From contig JAICJM010000196.1 of assembly GCA_025928435.1 (NCBI GenBank), positions 1-7,184 on the forward strand: a stretch of 7,184 nt of DNA, in the 5' to 3' direction. How positions within the stretch are numbered: position 1 is the stretch's first letter; each line of letters starts with the position of its first letter. The stretch is from Thermoleophilia bacterium (GTDB lineage: Bacteria > Actinomycetota > Thermoleophilia > Gaiellales > JAICJC01). The notes beneath the pieces were generated by a model. It worked only from the letters and a program-made list of their open reading frames with translations, was not told the DNA's origin and searched no databases. Shown piece by piece: positions 1-5,423 of the stretch. The position numbers and the translations under genes are program-made.

Positions 1-1421
1 GCCACGCCGACGGCGTCCTCGGCGGACGTCTCGGGCAGGATGAGCGCGAACTCGTCCCCGCCGATGCGGTAGGCGGCGTCCGCGCGTCGCAGGCCGCTGC
101 GCAGGAGGGTGCCGATCTGCTCGAGCGCGGCGTCGCCGGCGGCGTGCCCGTGGGTGTCGTTCAGCGCCTTGAAGCCGTTCAGGTCGCACAGGACGAGCGA
201 CATCGGGCTGCCGTAGCGGGTCGCGCGGGCCGACTCGAGGTCGAGCCGATCGCTGAACGCGCGCCGGTTGTAGAGCCGGGTGAGCGGGTCGTGCTCGGCC
301 AGGAACTGCATCTCCTCGTACTGCGCGGCCGTGTCGAGCGCCGTGGTCGCCTGGTTCGCGAACACGCGCAGGGCCTGCAGCTTGGCGTCGGCCGGGATCA
401 GGCGGTCGACCGGGTCGTCGGCCCAGATCACGCCCATGAGCCCGCCGCTGCGGCTCCAGAGCGGCACGAGCAGCCAGTGATTACGCCACGCCTCGGGCCC
501 GGTGCCGTTGATCTGCGAGTGGTACGTGTCGTGCTCGGGGGCGAGCATCCGCATGGCCTTGTCGTGCTCGATCAGGTAGCAGCCCTCGACCTCGTCGTCC
601 GGCTCGAAGAGCCGCTCGAGCTCGGCCCGGCTCATCGGCACGGCCACGGCCGCGTCGGACATCGCCCAGCCGTGGGCGGCGCGCGCGCGGAAGACGCCCG
701 TGTCCGGGTCGGGCAGGTCGATGCAGACGTTCTCGAACTCGAGCGCGGTGTGGATCGCGCCGCACACCGACTCCAGGATCGCGTCGATCGAGAAGGTCTC
801 GGTGAGTCGCGAGGAGACCGCCAGGAGCTGCTCGAGCGCGGCCCGGTGGCGGGCGGCGGCCGACGCCTCCTGGGCGCTCTGCACCGCGATCGCGGCGTGG
901 TCGGCCATCGCGACGAGCACCTCGAGCTCCTCGCTCCGTTGCGTCACCCCCGACTCGGGCTCGTCGACGGAGAGGATCCCGATCAGGTGGCCGTCGGAGT
1001 GGCGCAGCGGGACGAACAGCGCGTCCTCGGGATGCCAGGCGCCGTCCTCGCCGCGGGGCTCGGCCTCGGGGACGTACGAACCGGGCGCGTACGTGATCCA
1101 GTCGAACTCGCCGTGCGGGATCAGGTAGGCGCCCTCGTGCTGGAAGCGCTCGTCCAGGAGCGGCTCCCACATCGCCGCCGGGCGGGCGTCGCCCATGAGC
1201 TGCTCGCGGGCGGTCTCCCCACCGTGCACGGTGGTGACGACGAAGTCGTTCCAGGCCGGCCGGTGGAGGTGCACGACGACCGTCGCGTAGCCGAGCGACG
1301 TCGAGATCGCGCGGGCGATGGCCGCGAGCAGGTCGTCGAGCTCGTCCTCGCCGCGGACGAGGCGCGTGACTTCGAGGAAGCCTCGCAGACGGGACAGCTG
1401 CTGCAGGTGTGGAGTAGGCAT
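1..1421 (-). CDS. GAF-GAF-GGDEF diguanylate cyclase, C-terminus cut by left edge
   Basis: This is a probable cytoplasmic diguanylate cyclase, making cyclic di-GMP from two GTP under control of two sensor domains. The 473 visible residues read without interruption to the left edge. Two GAF-like domains (about residues 28-178 and 211-362) are joined and followed by helical linkers. The GGDEF domain opens with HDPLTRLYNRRAF (His at 377), carries the metal-site region around LCDLNGFK, and has an intact GGDEF at 454-458. An RxxD inhibitory site lies at 445-448, five residues before GGDEF. No transmembrane segment or signal peptide is seen. The ATG at 1421 was chosen because its N-terminus aligns residue for residue with the upstream paralogue (both reach VTRLVR at 18-23). 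No Shine-Dalgarno precedes it; the leader is pyrimidine-rich and follows inverted repeats. Roughly 60 C-terminal residues should lie outside the window, judged from the paralogue. GAF ligands cannot be predicted. Confidence 0.93.
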   Translation of the reverse strand, partial: MPTPHLQQLSRLRGFLEVTRLVRGEDELDDLLAAIARAISTSLGYATVVVHLHRPAWNDFVVTTVHGGETAREQLMGDARPAAMWEPLLDERFQHEGAYLIPHGEFDWITYAPGSYVPEAEPRGEDGAWHPEDALFVPLRHSDGHLIGILSVDEPESGVTQRSEELEVLVAMADHAAIAVQSAQEASAAARHRAALEQLLAVSSRLTETFSIDAILESVCGAIHTALEFENVCIDLPDPDTGVFRARAAHGWAMSDAAVAVPMSRAELERLFEPDDEVEGCYLIEHDKAMRMLAPEHDTYHSQINGTGPEAWRNHWLLVPLWSRSGGLMGVIWADDPVDRLIPADAKLQALRVFANQATTALDTAAQYEEMQFLAEHDPLTRLYNRRAFSDRLDLESARATRYGSPMSLVLCDLNGFKALNDTHGHAAGDAALEQIGTLLRSGLRRADAAYRIGGDEFALILPETSAEDAVGV

Positions 1422-1522
1422 GGGAGAAGCAGGCAGAGGGACAGGGGGCGTGTCCCGGGATCTCAGTGTGGCGGGCGCGCCGGCGCCCGTAAAGCCTCTT
1501 TCGGGGGAACCGGGAGGGGTTC
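1422..1522 (-). promoter_or_regulatory. Hairpin-rich spacer between the two cyclase genes
   Basis: This 101-nt gap holds four inverted repeats. In transcription order (minus strand) they are: 1507-1522, a 5-bp stem starting right after the upstream stop codon; 1486-1505, an 8-bp stem with one bulged A and a 3-nt loop; 1472-1489, a 7-bp all-GC stem with a 4-nt loop; and 1438-1456, a 6-bp stem with a 7-nt loop, 16 nt before the ATG of the downstream gene. The second and third share bases 1486-1489, so they cannot form together. No U-run follows any stem, so a classic intrinsic terminator is not supported. The region could act in mRNA processing, translation control or attenuation, but at this GC content chance stems are common. 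I could not match it to a known c-di-GMP riboswitch core. Confidence 0.35.
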
Positions 1523-3124
1523 TCAGGCCGCGAGGCGGACGCGCTCGCCGGAGCGCTTGGCGTCGTACATGGCCGCGTCGGCGGCCCGCAGGAGCGCCTC
1601 CGGGTCGTGCACCTCGCCGCCGAACACGGCGACGCCGAAGCTGGCGGTGACAGGGTGGCCCTCGGCCGTGCACACCTGCTCCAGGTGGGCGGCGATACGG
1701 CGCACGGTCGTGTCGGCCGCCGCCCTGTCGATCTCGGGCAGGATGAGCGCGAACTCGTCGCCGCCGATCCGGAACGCCGCGTCCCCGGCCCGCAGCAGGT
1801 GGCCGAGCAGGTCGGCGACCCGGGCCAGGGCGGCGTCGCCGGCCAGGTGCCCGTGGACGTCGTTGATGCCCTTGAACCCGTCGACATCCAGCACGACGAG
1901 CGCGAACGGGGTGCCGTAGCGGCGGGCACGGGACGCCTCGACCCGCAGGCGGTGGTTGAACGCGCGCCGGTTGTAGAGCCGCGTGAGCGGGTCGTGCTCG
2001 GCCAGGAAGCGCATCTCTTCGAAGCGCGAGGCGGAGTCGAGCGCGGCGGTGGCCTGGTTCGCGAACACGCGCAGGGCCTGGAGCAGCTCGGTCGACGGGA
2101 GCAGCCGGTTGCGCGGATCGTCGGCCCAGATCAGCCCGATCACCTCGCCGTCCCGGTCGTACATCGGCACGGTCAGCCAGTGCCGGTCCCAGGCGTGCGG
2201 CCCGCGCCCGTTCAGCTCGGAGCGGCGCATCTTGAGCGCCGCCGGAAGGCGCGCGGACGCGTCCTCGAGCGAGAGCAGGAAGCACCCCTGGCGCTCGAAC
2301 GGCGGGTCGAGCAGCGGCGCCAGCTCCCAGAGCGTCATCGGGGTGTTCTGGCGCATGTCCTCGAGCGTCCATCCGGTGGCCGCGCGGGTGGTGAAGACGC
2401 CGGTGACCGGGTCGGGGAGGTCGATGCACACCTTGTCGAAGCCGAGCGCCTCGGAGATGCCCTCGCACACCGACTGCAGGATGGCGCCGGCGGAGAGCGT
2501 CTCCGTCAGCCGCGATGACACCTGCAGGAGCTGGCGCAGCGCCGCCCGGTGGAAGGCCGCGGCGGCCGCCTCCTGGGCGCTCTGGAGCGCCAGGGCGGCG
2601 TGGTCGGCGACGGCGACCAGGCCGGCGACGTCGTGCGCGGACGGGCGCGTCCCGGAGCGCGGCTCGCCCACGGACAGGATGCCGAGCAGGTGGCCGTCCG
2701 TGTGGCGCATCGGGACGAACAGCTCGTCGTCGGGGTGCCAGGCGTCCGGGCTCGCGCTCGGCTCCCAGTCGGGGATGTAGCGGCGGCCGATGTCGTCTTC
2801 CCAGTCGAAGGTCCCGTGCGGGATCATGTACGCGCCGCCGAGGGCGAAGCGCTCGTCCAGAAGCGGCTCCCAGGCCTCCCACGGCAGCGTGTCCCCGAGC
2901 AGCGTGCGCTTGGCGTCGTCGGTTCCGTAGACCGTCGTCACCTCGAAGTCGTTCCAGGCGGGCCGGTACGTGTTCACGACGACGGTGTCGAATCCGAGCG
3001 ACGTCGCGATCGACTCGGCGATCGCGTCGAGGATCGTGTTCGGGTCGGTCTCGGCGCGCACGAGCCTGGTCACGTCCAGGAGGGCGCGCAGGCGGGCGAT
3101 GGCTGCGGGGTCGGGTGGGGCCAC
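1523..3124 (-). CDS. GAF-GAF-GGDEF diguanylate cyclase (complete paralogue)
   Basis: A complete 533-aa sensor diguanylate cyclase, predicted to convert two GTP to cyclic di-GMP in the cytoplasm. A first GAF-like domain spans about residues 28-178, an alanine-rich helix about 172-207, and a second GAF-like domain about 211-362. A short signalling helix leads to HDPLTRLYNRRAF (His377). The GGDEF domain has the metal-site segment LDVDGFKGIND (Asp413), the RxxD inhibitory site at 445-448, and an intact GGDEF at 454-458. It ends with the usual ASFGVAVF and AADAAMYDAKRSG segments. The GTG at 3124 is the start that gives an N-terminus colinear with the neighbour. It lacks a visible Shine-Dalgarno and sits 10 nt from a GC-rich hairpin. 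The gene lies 101 nt upstream of its paralogue on the same strand, so co-transcription is plausible. No EAL or HD-GYP phosphodiesterase domain is present. The signals sensed by the GAF domains are unknown. Confidence 0.95.
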   Translation of the reverse strand: MAPPDPAAIARLRALLDVTRLVRAETDPNTILDAIAESIATSLGFDTVVVNTYRPAWNDFEVTTVYGTDDAKRTLLGDTLPWEAWEPLLDERFALGGAYMIPHGTFDWEDDIGRRYIPDWEPSASPDAWHPDDELFVPMRHTDGHLLGILSVGEPRSGTRPSAHDVAGLVAVADHAALALQSAQEAAAAAFHRAALRQLLQVSSRLTETLSAGAILQSVCEGISEALGFDKVCIDLPDPVTGVFTTRAATGWTLEDMRQNTPMTLWELAPLLDPPFERQGCFLLSLEDASARLPAALKMRRSELNGRGPHAWDRHWLTVPMYDRDGEVIGLIWADDPRNRLLPSTELLQALRVFANQATAALDSASRFEEMRFLAEHDPLTRLYNRRAFNHRLRVEASRARRYGTPFALVVLDVDGFKGINDVHGHLAGDAALARVADLLGHLLRAGDAAFRIGGDEFALILPEIDRAAADTTVRRIAAHLEQVCTAEGHPVTASFGVAVFGGEVHDPEALLRAADAAMYDAKRSGERVRLAA

Positions 3125-3207
3125 GACGGGGTCTGGCCGGCCGCCGCCGGCCGAGGCCGTCGACCTGGCGCCGCGCGGGCGTGCCGTCCTCTAGTTTTGT
3201 CGGGTTA
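3125..3207. promoter_or_regulatory. Divergent promoter region between cyclase and propeller lipoprotein
   Basis: The 83 bases between two divergent starts must carry the 5' signals for both genes. The only AT-rich stretch is about 3190-3210. On the plus strand TAGTTT at 3192-3197 fits the loose actinobacterial -10 pattern TANNNT, leaving a leader of about 10 nt or less for the gene starting at 3208; no convincing -35 box is seen. On the minus strand a 7-bp GC stem (3135-3141 with 3146-3152, 4-nt loop) lies in the leader of the cyclase gene, 10 nt from its GTG, where a ribosome-binding site would be expected. Promoter assignments are tentative. Confidence 0.35.
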
Positions 3208-4065
3208 ATGACCGGATCGGTTGAGCGGTTTCGCGCCTTTGCGCTGATCGCGGCACTTCTGGCGGCGGCGTGCACCCCCCGGTCGGGGGAGCCGTCGGTG
3301 ACCATGCCGGCGACGGCGTCCGGCCTCGCGATCGCCCCGGACTTCTCCGGCACGATCTGGGCGGCGACCGGGAAGCGCGTCTACCGCTCGCACGACGGCG
3401 GCCACAGCTGGCGGGTCGTGCCCGGGCGCGGCGGCGCGACGGGCGTCGCCTTCCTCTCGACTCGGGTCGTGGCAGTCGGCCGCCGCGGCGTCCAGACCGG
3501 TGGATTCGGCGCGGCGACCCTGCGCACGCCCCGCGCGGTGGGGGTGCCGCTGGTGGCCGTCGCGTCGCCGTACTACCGCACGAACCGGCTCTACGGCCTC
3601 GACGCGAACGGCCGCCTGTGGGTCTCGGTGCGGAACGCGCGCAACTGGGGCCGGCTGCGCGCGGCCGGCCTCCCGGAGGGCGCGGTCGCGATCACGGCCG
3701 TCCGTGGTGACGTGCACCGGCCCGACGCGATCTACGTCGCCTGCGGCCGCAACGGCCTCTGGCGATCGCACGACTTCGGCGCCACGTTCCAGCAGATCCC
3801 CGCCGCCGGAGCGGCGACCGCGGTGGCGACGACGACCGACAACCAGCGCCTGCTGCTCGTGGCGACGCCGGACGGGATCGAGCTGTCGCGCGACCGCGGG
3901 CGCACCTTCACCCGCACCTCGTCCGCCGGCGAGGTGCGCGCCGTCGCGTTCGACCTGCGCAACGCCCAGCTGGCCTACGCGTCAACGGCCGGGGGGCTGC
4001 TCCTGCGCTCGGACGACGGCGGCCGCACGTGGGATGGCCCTAGAGAGCCTCGGTTTCACGGATAG
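3208..4065 (+). CDS. Asp-box (BNR/YCF48-like) beta-propeller lipoprotein
   Basis: A predicted 285-aa exported lipoprotein with a small beta-propeller. The N-terminus has charged residues (ERFR), a short hydrophobic stretch, and LLAAAC with Cys22 as the likely lipidation site. This signal fixes the ATG at 3208; the frame stays open further upstream only as antisense of the cyclase gene. Clear Asp-boxes (S-x-D-x-G-x-T/S-W/F) begin at residues 61, 187, 227 and 268. Degenerate ones lie near 97 and 140. Spacing is about 36-47 residues, giving about six blades. Such repeats occur in sialidases, sortilin-type domains and YCF48-like photosystem assembly factors. No sialidase catalytic residues are recognisable, so a binding or scaffold role outside the membrane is more likely than an enzyme. 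The protein stops only ten residues after the last Asp-box. Its last 26 bases overlap the convergent thioesterase gene. Substrate or partner is unknown. Confidence 0.85.
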   Translation: MTGSVERFRAFALIAALLAAACTPRSGEPSVTMPATASGLAIAPDFSGTIWAATGKRVYRSHDGGHSWRVVPGRGGATGVAFLSTRVVAVGRRGVQTGGFGAATLRTPRAVGVPLVAVASPYYRTNRLYGLDANGRLWVSVRNARNWGRLRAAGLPEGAVAITAVRGDVHRPDAIYVACGRNGLWRSHDFGATFQQIPAAGAATAVATTTDNQRLLLVATPDGIELSRDRGRTFTRTSSAGEVRAVAFDLRNAQLAYASTAGGLLLRSDDGGRTWDGPREPRFHG

Positions 4066-4450
4066 CCCGGATGAGCCACTCCGGCACGCGTACCGCCCGC
4101 ATCCGGGCGCGGTCGACGCATGCGTGCCGGGTCTCGCCGCGCGTGCACACGCCGTCGGCGTCGCGCAGCTCGTAGGAGAACGTGAACGTGGCGCCGCGGA
4201 TGTCGGTGCACTCGCACTCGATCGTGAAGGCCGTGTCGAACGCGAGCGGGCGCAGGTAGGAGACCCGGGCCTCGACGACGACCATGTCCATCCCGCCCGA
4301 GTGCACCTCGGCGTAGCTGTGGCCGATCTCGCGCAGGAACTCGATGCGGCCGACCTCGAACCAGGCCAGGTAGGCGCCGTTGTTGGCGACGCCCATGGCG
4401 TCCGTCTCCGAGAACCGCACCCGCATGGGCACGGACGTGCGGTGCGCCAC
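4040..4450 (-). CDS. Hotdog-fold acyl-CoA thioesterase (YbgC/4HBT type)
   Basis: A 136-aa single-domain hotdog thioesterase, predicted to hydrolyse an acyl-CoA or aromatic acyl-CoA in the cytoplasm. The N-terminal motif RFSETDAMGVANNGAYLAWFE matches the YbgC/4-hydroxybenzoyl-CoA thioesterase active-site loop, with Asp17 at the place of the catalytic aspartate. The following helix (VGRIEFLREIG) and the strand YLRPLAFDTAFTIECE are typical. Length is normal for the family. Where YbgC has HANY, this protein has NGAY; NNA/NNG variants exist in related thioesterases, so activity is still expected. The GTG at 4450 begins 3 nt after the stop of the gene upstream, suggesting translational coupling. 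An alternative ATG lies at 4426 (residue 9), which would leave only eight residues before the catalytic Asp, so the GTG is preferred. The 3' end overlaps the convergent lipoprotein gene. The physiological substrate cannot be told. Confidence 0.88.
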   Translation of the reverse strand: MAHRTSVPMRVRFSETDAMGVANNGAYLAWFEVGRIEFLREIGHSYAEVHSGGMDMVVVEARVSYLRPLAFDTAFTIECECTDIRGATFTFSYELRDADGVCTRGETRHACVDRARMRAVRVPEWLIRAIRETEAL

Positions 4451-4453
4451 CCG

Positions 4454-4996
4454 CTAGCGCCCGCGCAGGGTGCGCCGGAGAAGCCGCAGGCCGTCGTCGG
4501 CGGCCTGGCGGGCGGCCGGGAGCGCCGGGTGGTCACCGATCTTCGGGCGGGCGATGCCGCGCTCTGCAGCGTGGATCGAGATCCAGTCGCCGGCGACGCT
4601 CCCGAGCTCCCGGGCGACGCCGCGCCGGCGCGAGTCGAGCATCCAGATCCCGGTCGCGAGCATCGTCTGGCGGGCCAGCGGGCGCTTGCCGAGCGGCAGC
4701 TTGGTGAGCGCCACCTCGGCGATCAGGAGTTGGCCGACCTCGGTCTGGGCCATGTCGCCCAGGGCGGACACCGCCGCCTTGAACCGGCGTCCGGTGTGGT
4801 GGCGGCGGGCGCGCTGGGCGGCGTCGAGCTCCGACGCCCCGTCGACGAACTCGCCGGCGCCCGACGACGAGTCGGTGGCGGTGACCCACGCCCGCCAGCC
4901 TCCCTCGCCCCACGGCTGCAGCGACAGCTCGAGTCCGCGGTGCGCGAACCAGCGGCGGATCGCCTCGAGCTCGGCGGCGCTGTCGTTCCAGGTCAC
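4454..4996 (-). CDS. Uncharacterised 180-aa protein upstream of the thioesterase
   Basis: I do not recognise this protein. It is 180 aa, soluble-looking, with no signal peptide or membrane segment. The N-terminal part (about 5-68) reads as a helix (ELEAIRRWFAHRGLEL), two tryptophan-rich strands (QPWGEGGWRAWVTATD), and a second alanine/arginine-rich helix (LDAAQRARRHH), an alpha-beta-beta-alpha order. The C-terminal part (about 70-180) is mostly helical and rich in Arg and Ala, with hydrophobic stretches TEVGQLLIAEVALTKL and TMLATGIWML. Codon use and third-position GC match its neighbours, and the downstream thioesterase starts 3 nt after its TAG, so it is a real gene in a two-gene operon. The start is placed at the GTG at 4996, because the frame upstream runs back into the divergent gene at 5103. 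A TATCGT box 6 nt before this GTG suggests a leaderless transcript. The start and function are both uncertain. Confidence 0.72.
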   Translation of the reverse strand: MTWNDSAAELEAIRRWFAHRGLELSLQPWGEGGWRAWVTATDSSSGAGEFVDGASELDAAQRARRHHTGRRFKAAVSALGDMAQTEVGQLLIAEVALTKLPLGKRPLARQTMLATGIWMLDSRRRGVARELGSVAGDWISIHAAERGIARPKIGDHPALPAARQAADDGLRLLRRTLRGR

Positions 4997-5102
4997 ACCC
5001 GAACGATACGCGACGCGGATGCCGCTTCCGGGGGTGGAGTCCAGCCGACCTGATTGGTACCGTTTGGGGGAACCCTGGAAGAGGTTAGGGAGGGCACCCG
5101 AA
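4997..5102. promoter_or_regulatory. Divergent promoter region with candidate -10 boxes both ways
   Basis: This 106-bp gap feeds the unknown gene at 4996 (minus) and the coiled-coil gene at 5103 (plus). On the minus strand TATCGT (5003-5008) fits TANNNT and ends 6 nt before the GTG, the spacing expected for a leaderless mRNA. On the plus strand TACCGT (5058-5063) also fits TANNNT and would give a leader of about 30-35 nt containing a good Shine-Dalgarno. Neither has a clear -35 hexamer. Both boxes are short matches and remain tentative. Confidence 0.35.
5087..5094 (+). promoter_or_regulatory. Strong Shine-Dalgarno (AGGGAGGG) for the coiled-coil gene
   Basis: AGGGAGGG ends about 8 nt before the ATG at 5103. 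It is the clearest ribosome-binding site in the window and decides the start of the small gene. Most other genes here show no such site. Confidence 0.65.
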
Positions 5103-5423
5103 ATGGACGACCGCAAGAGCATCATCGACCGGGTCATGGAGGCGCGGGACGCGACGGTGAACCGCGTGCAGCAGGGCGTCCAGAGTCCGACCGTGTCCGC
5201 CACGAAGGAGCGCGCGCAGGCCGTCCGCCAGCGGGCCCAGACCGCCGCGCTCTCGCAACTGCACCTGGCGACGCAGGAGGACATCGCGCGCATCCAGGCG
5301 TCGCTCGACCGTATCGAGGCGGCGGTGAACGACCTGGCCAAGCGCCTGCCGGAGGAGAAGCCGGCGCCGCCGCGCGCAGCCCGCACGACCCGCTCGAAGC
5401 CCAAGACGCCCGCGTCGGGCTAG
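5103..5423 (+). CDS. Small coiled-coil protein with basic Pro/Ala tail
   Basis: A 106-aa protein I cannot assign to a named family. The first 57 residues are strongly charged, Arg/Gln/Ala-rich and probably helical (for example KERAQAVRQRAQTAALSQL). Residues 61-82 form a near-ideal heptad: Ile61, Ile64, Leu68, Ile71, Val75, Leu78 and Leu82 alternate at 3 and 4 residue steps, within EDIARIQASLDRIEAAVNDL. The tail from residue 83 is disordered-looking and basic (PEEKPAPPRAARTTRSKPK). A helix plus oligomerising coiled coil plus basic Pro/Ala/Lys tail is the layout of phasin-like polyhydroxyalkanoate granule proteins and of some nucleoid-associated proteins. That is resemblance of layout only. The ATG is supported by a strong Shine-Dalgarno, and the open frame upstream is antisense to the divergent gene. 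No signal peptide or membrane segment. Its TAG interlocks with the stop codon of the convergent lipid kinase gene. Confidence 0.8.
   Translation: MDDRKSIIDRVMEARDATVNRVQQGVQSPTVSATKERAQAVRQRAQTAALSQLHLATQEDIARIQASLDRIEAAVNDLAKRLPEEKPAPPRAARTTRSKPKTPASG

Noticed and set aside
1472..1489. Intrinsic terminator after the complete cyclase gene
   Set aside because: The stem is strong but no U-run follows on the minus strand; the next bases are CCACACTGAG.
1486..1505. Part of a c-di-GMP (GEMM) riboswitch, since the plus strand reads GTAAAGCCTC, close to the GCAAAGCCTC of the GEMM core
   Set aside because: The match is on the plus strand, antisense to both cyclase genes. The other GEMM-I core segments (CACGCACAGGGCAAACC) are absent nearby.
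144..1919. A 591-codon open frame on the plus strand across both cyclase genes
   Set aside because: It lies antisense to two well-supported GAF-GAF-GGDEF genes, is Arg/Val/Gly-rich low-complexity protein with no domain, and spans the gap between them. It is a GC-bias shadow.
2515..3207. N-terminal extension of the propeller lipoprotein
   Set aside because: It is antisense to the cyclase gene and Arg/Pro-rich. A lipoprotein signal begins exactly at the ATG at 3208.
3500..5053. A 517-codon plus-strand open frame across the lipoprotein and the minus-strand pair
   Set aside because: It is off-frame in the lipoprotein and antisense to the thioesterase and unknown genes, with composition of a shadow frame and no recognisable motif.
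4997..5404. N-terminal extension of the unknown protein on the minus strand
   Set aside because: It reads antisense to the coiled-coil gene, which has a strong Shine-Dalgarno, and then through the divergent promoter region.
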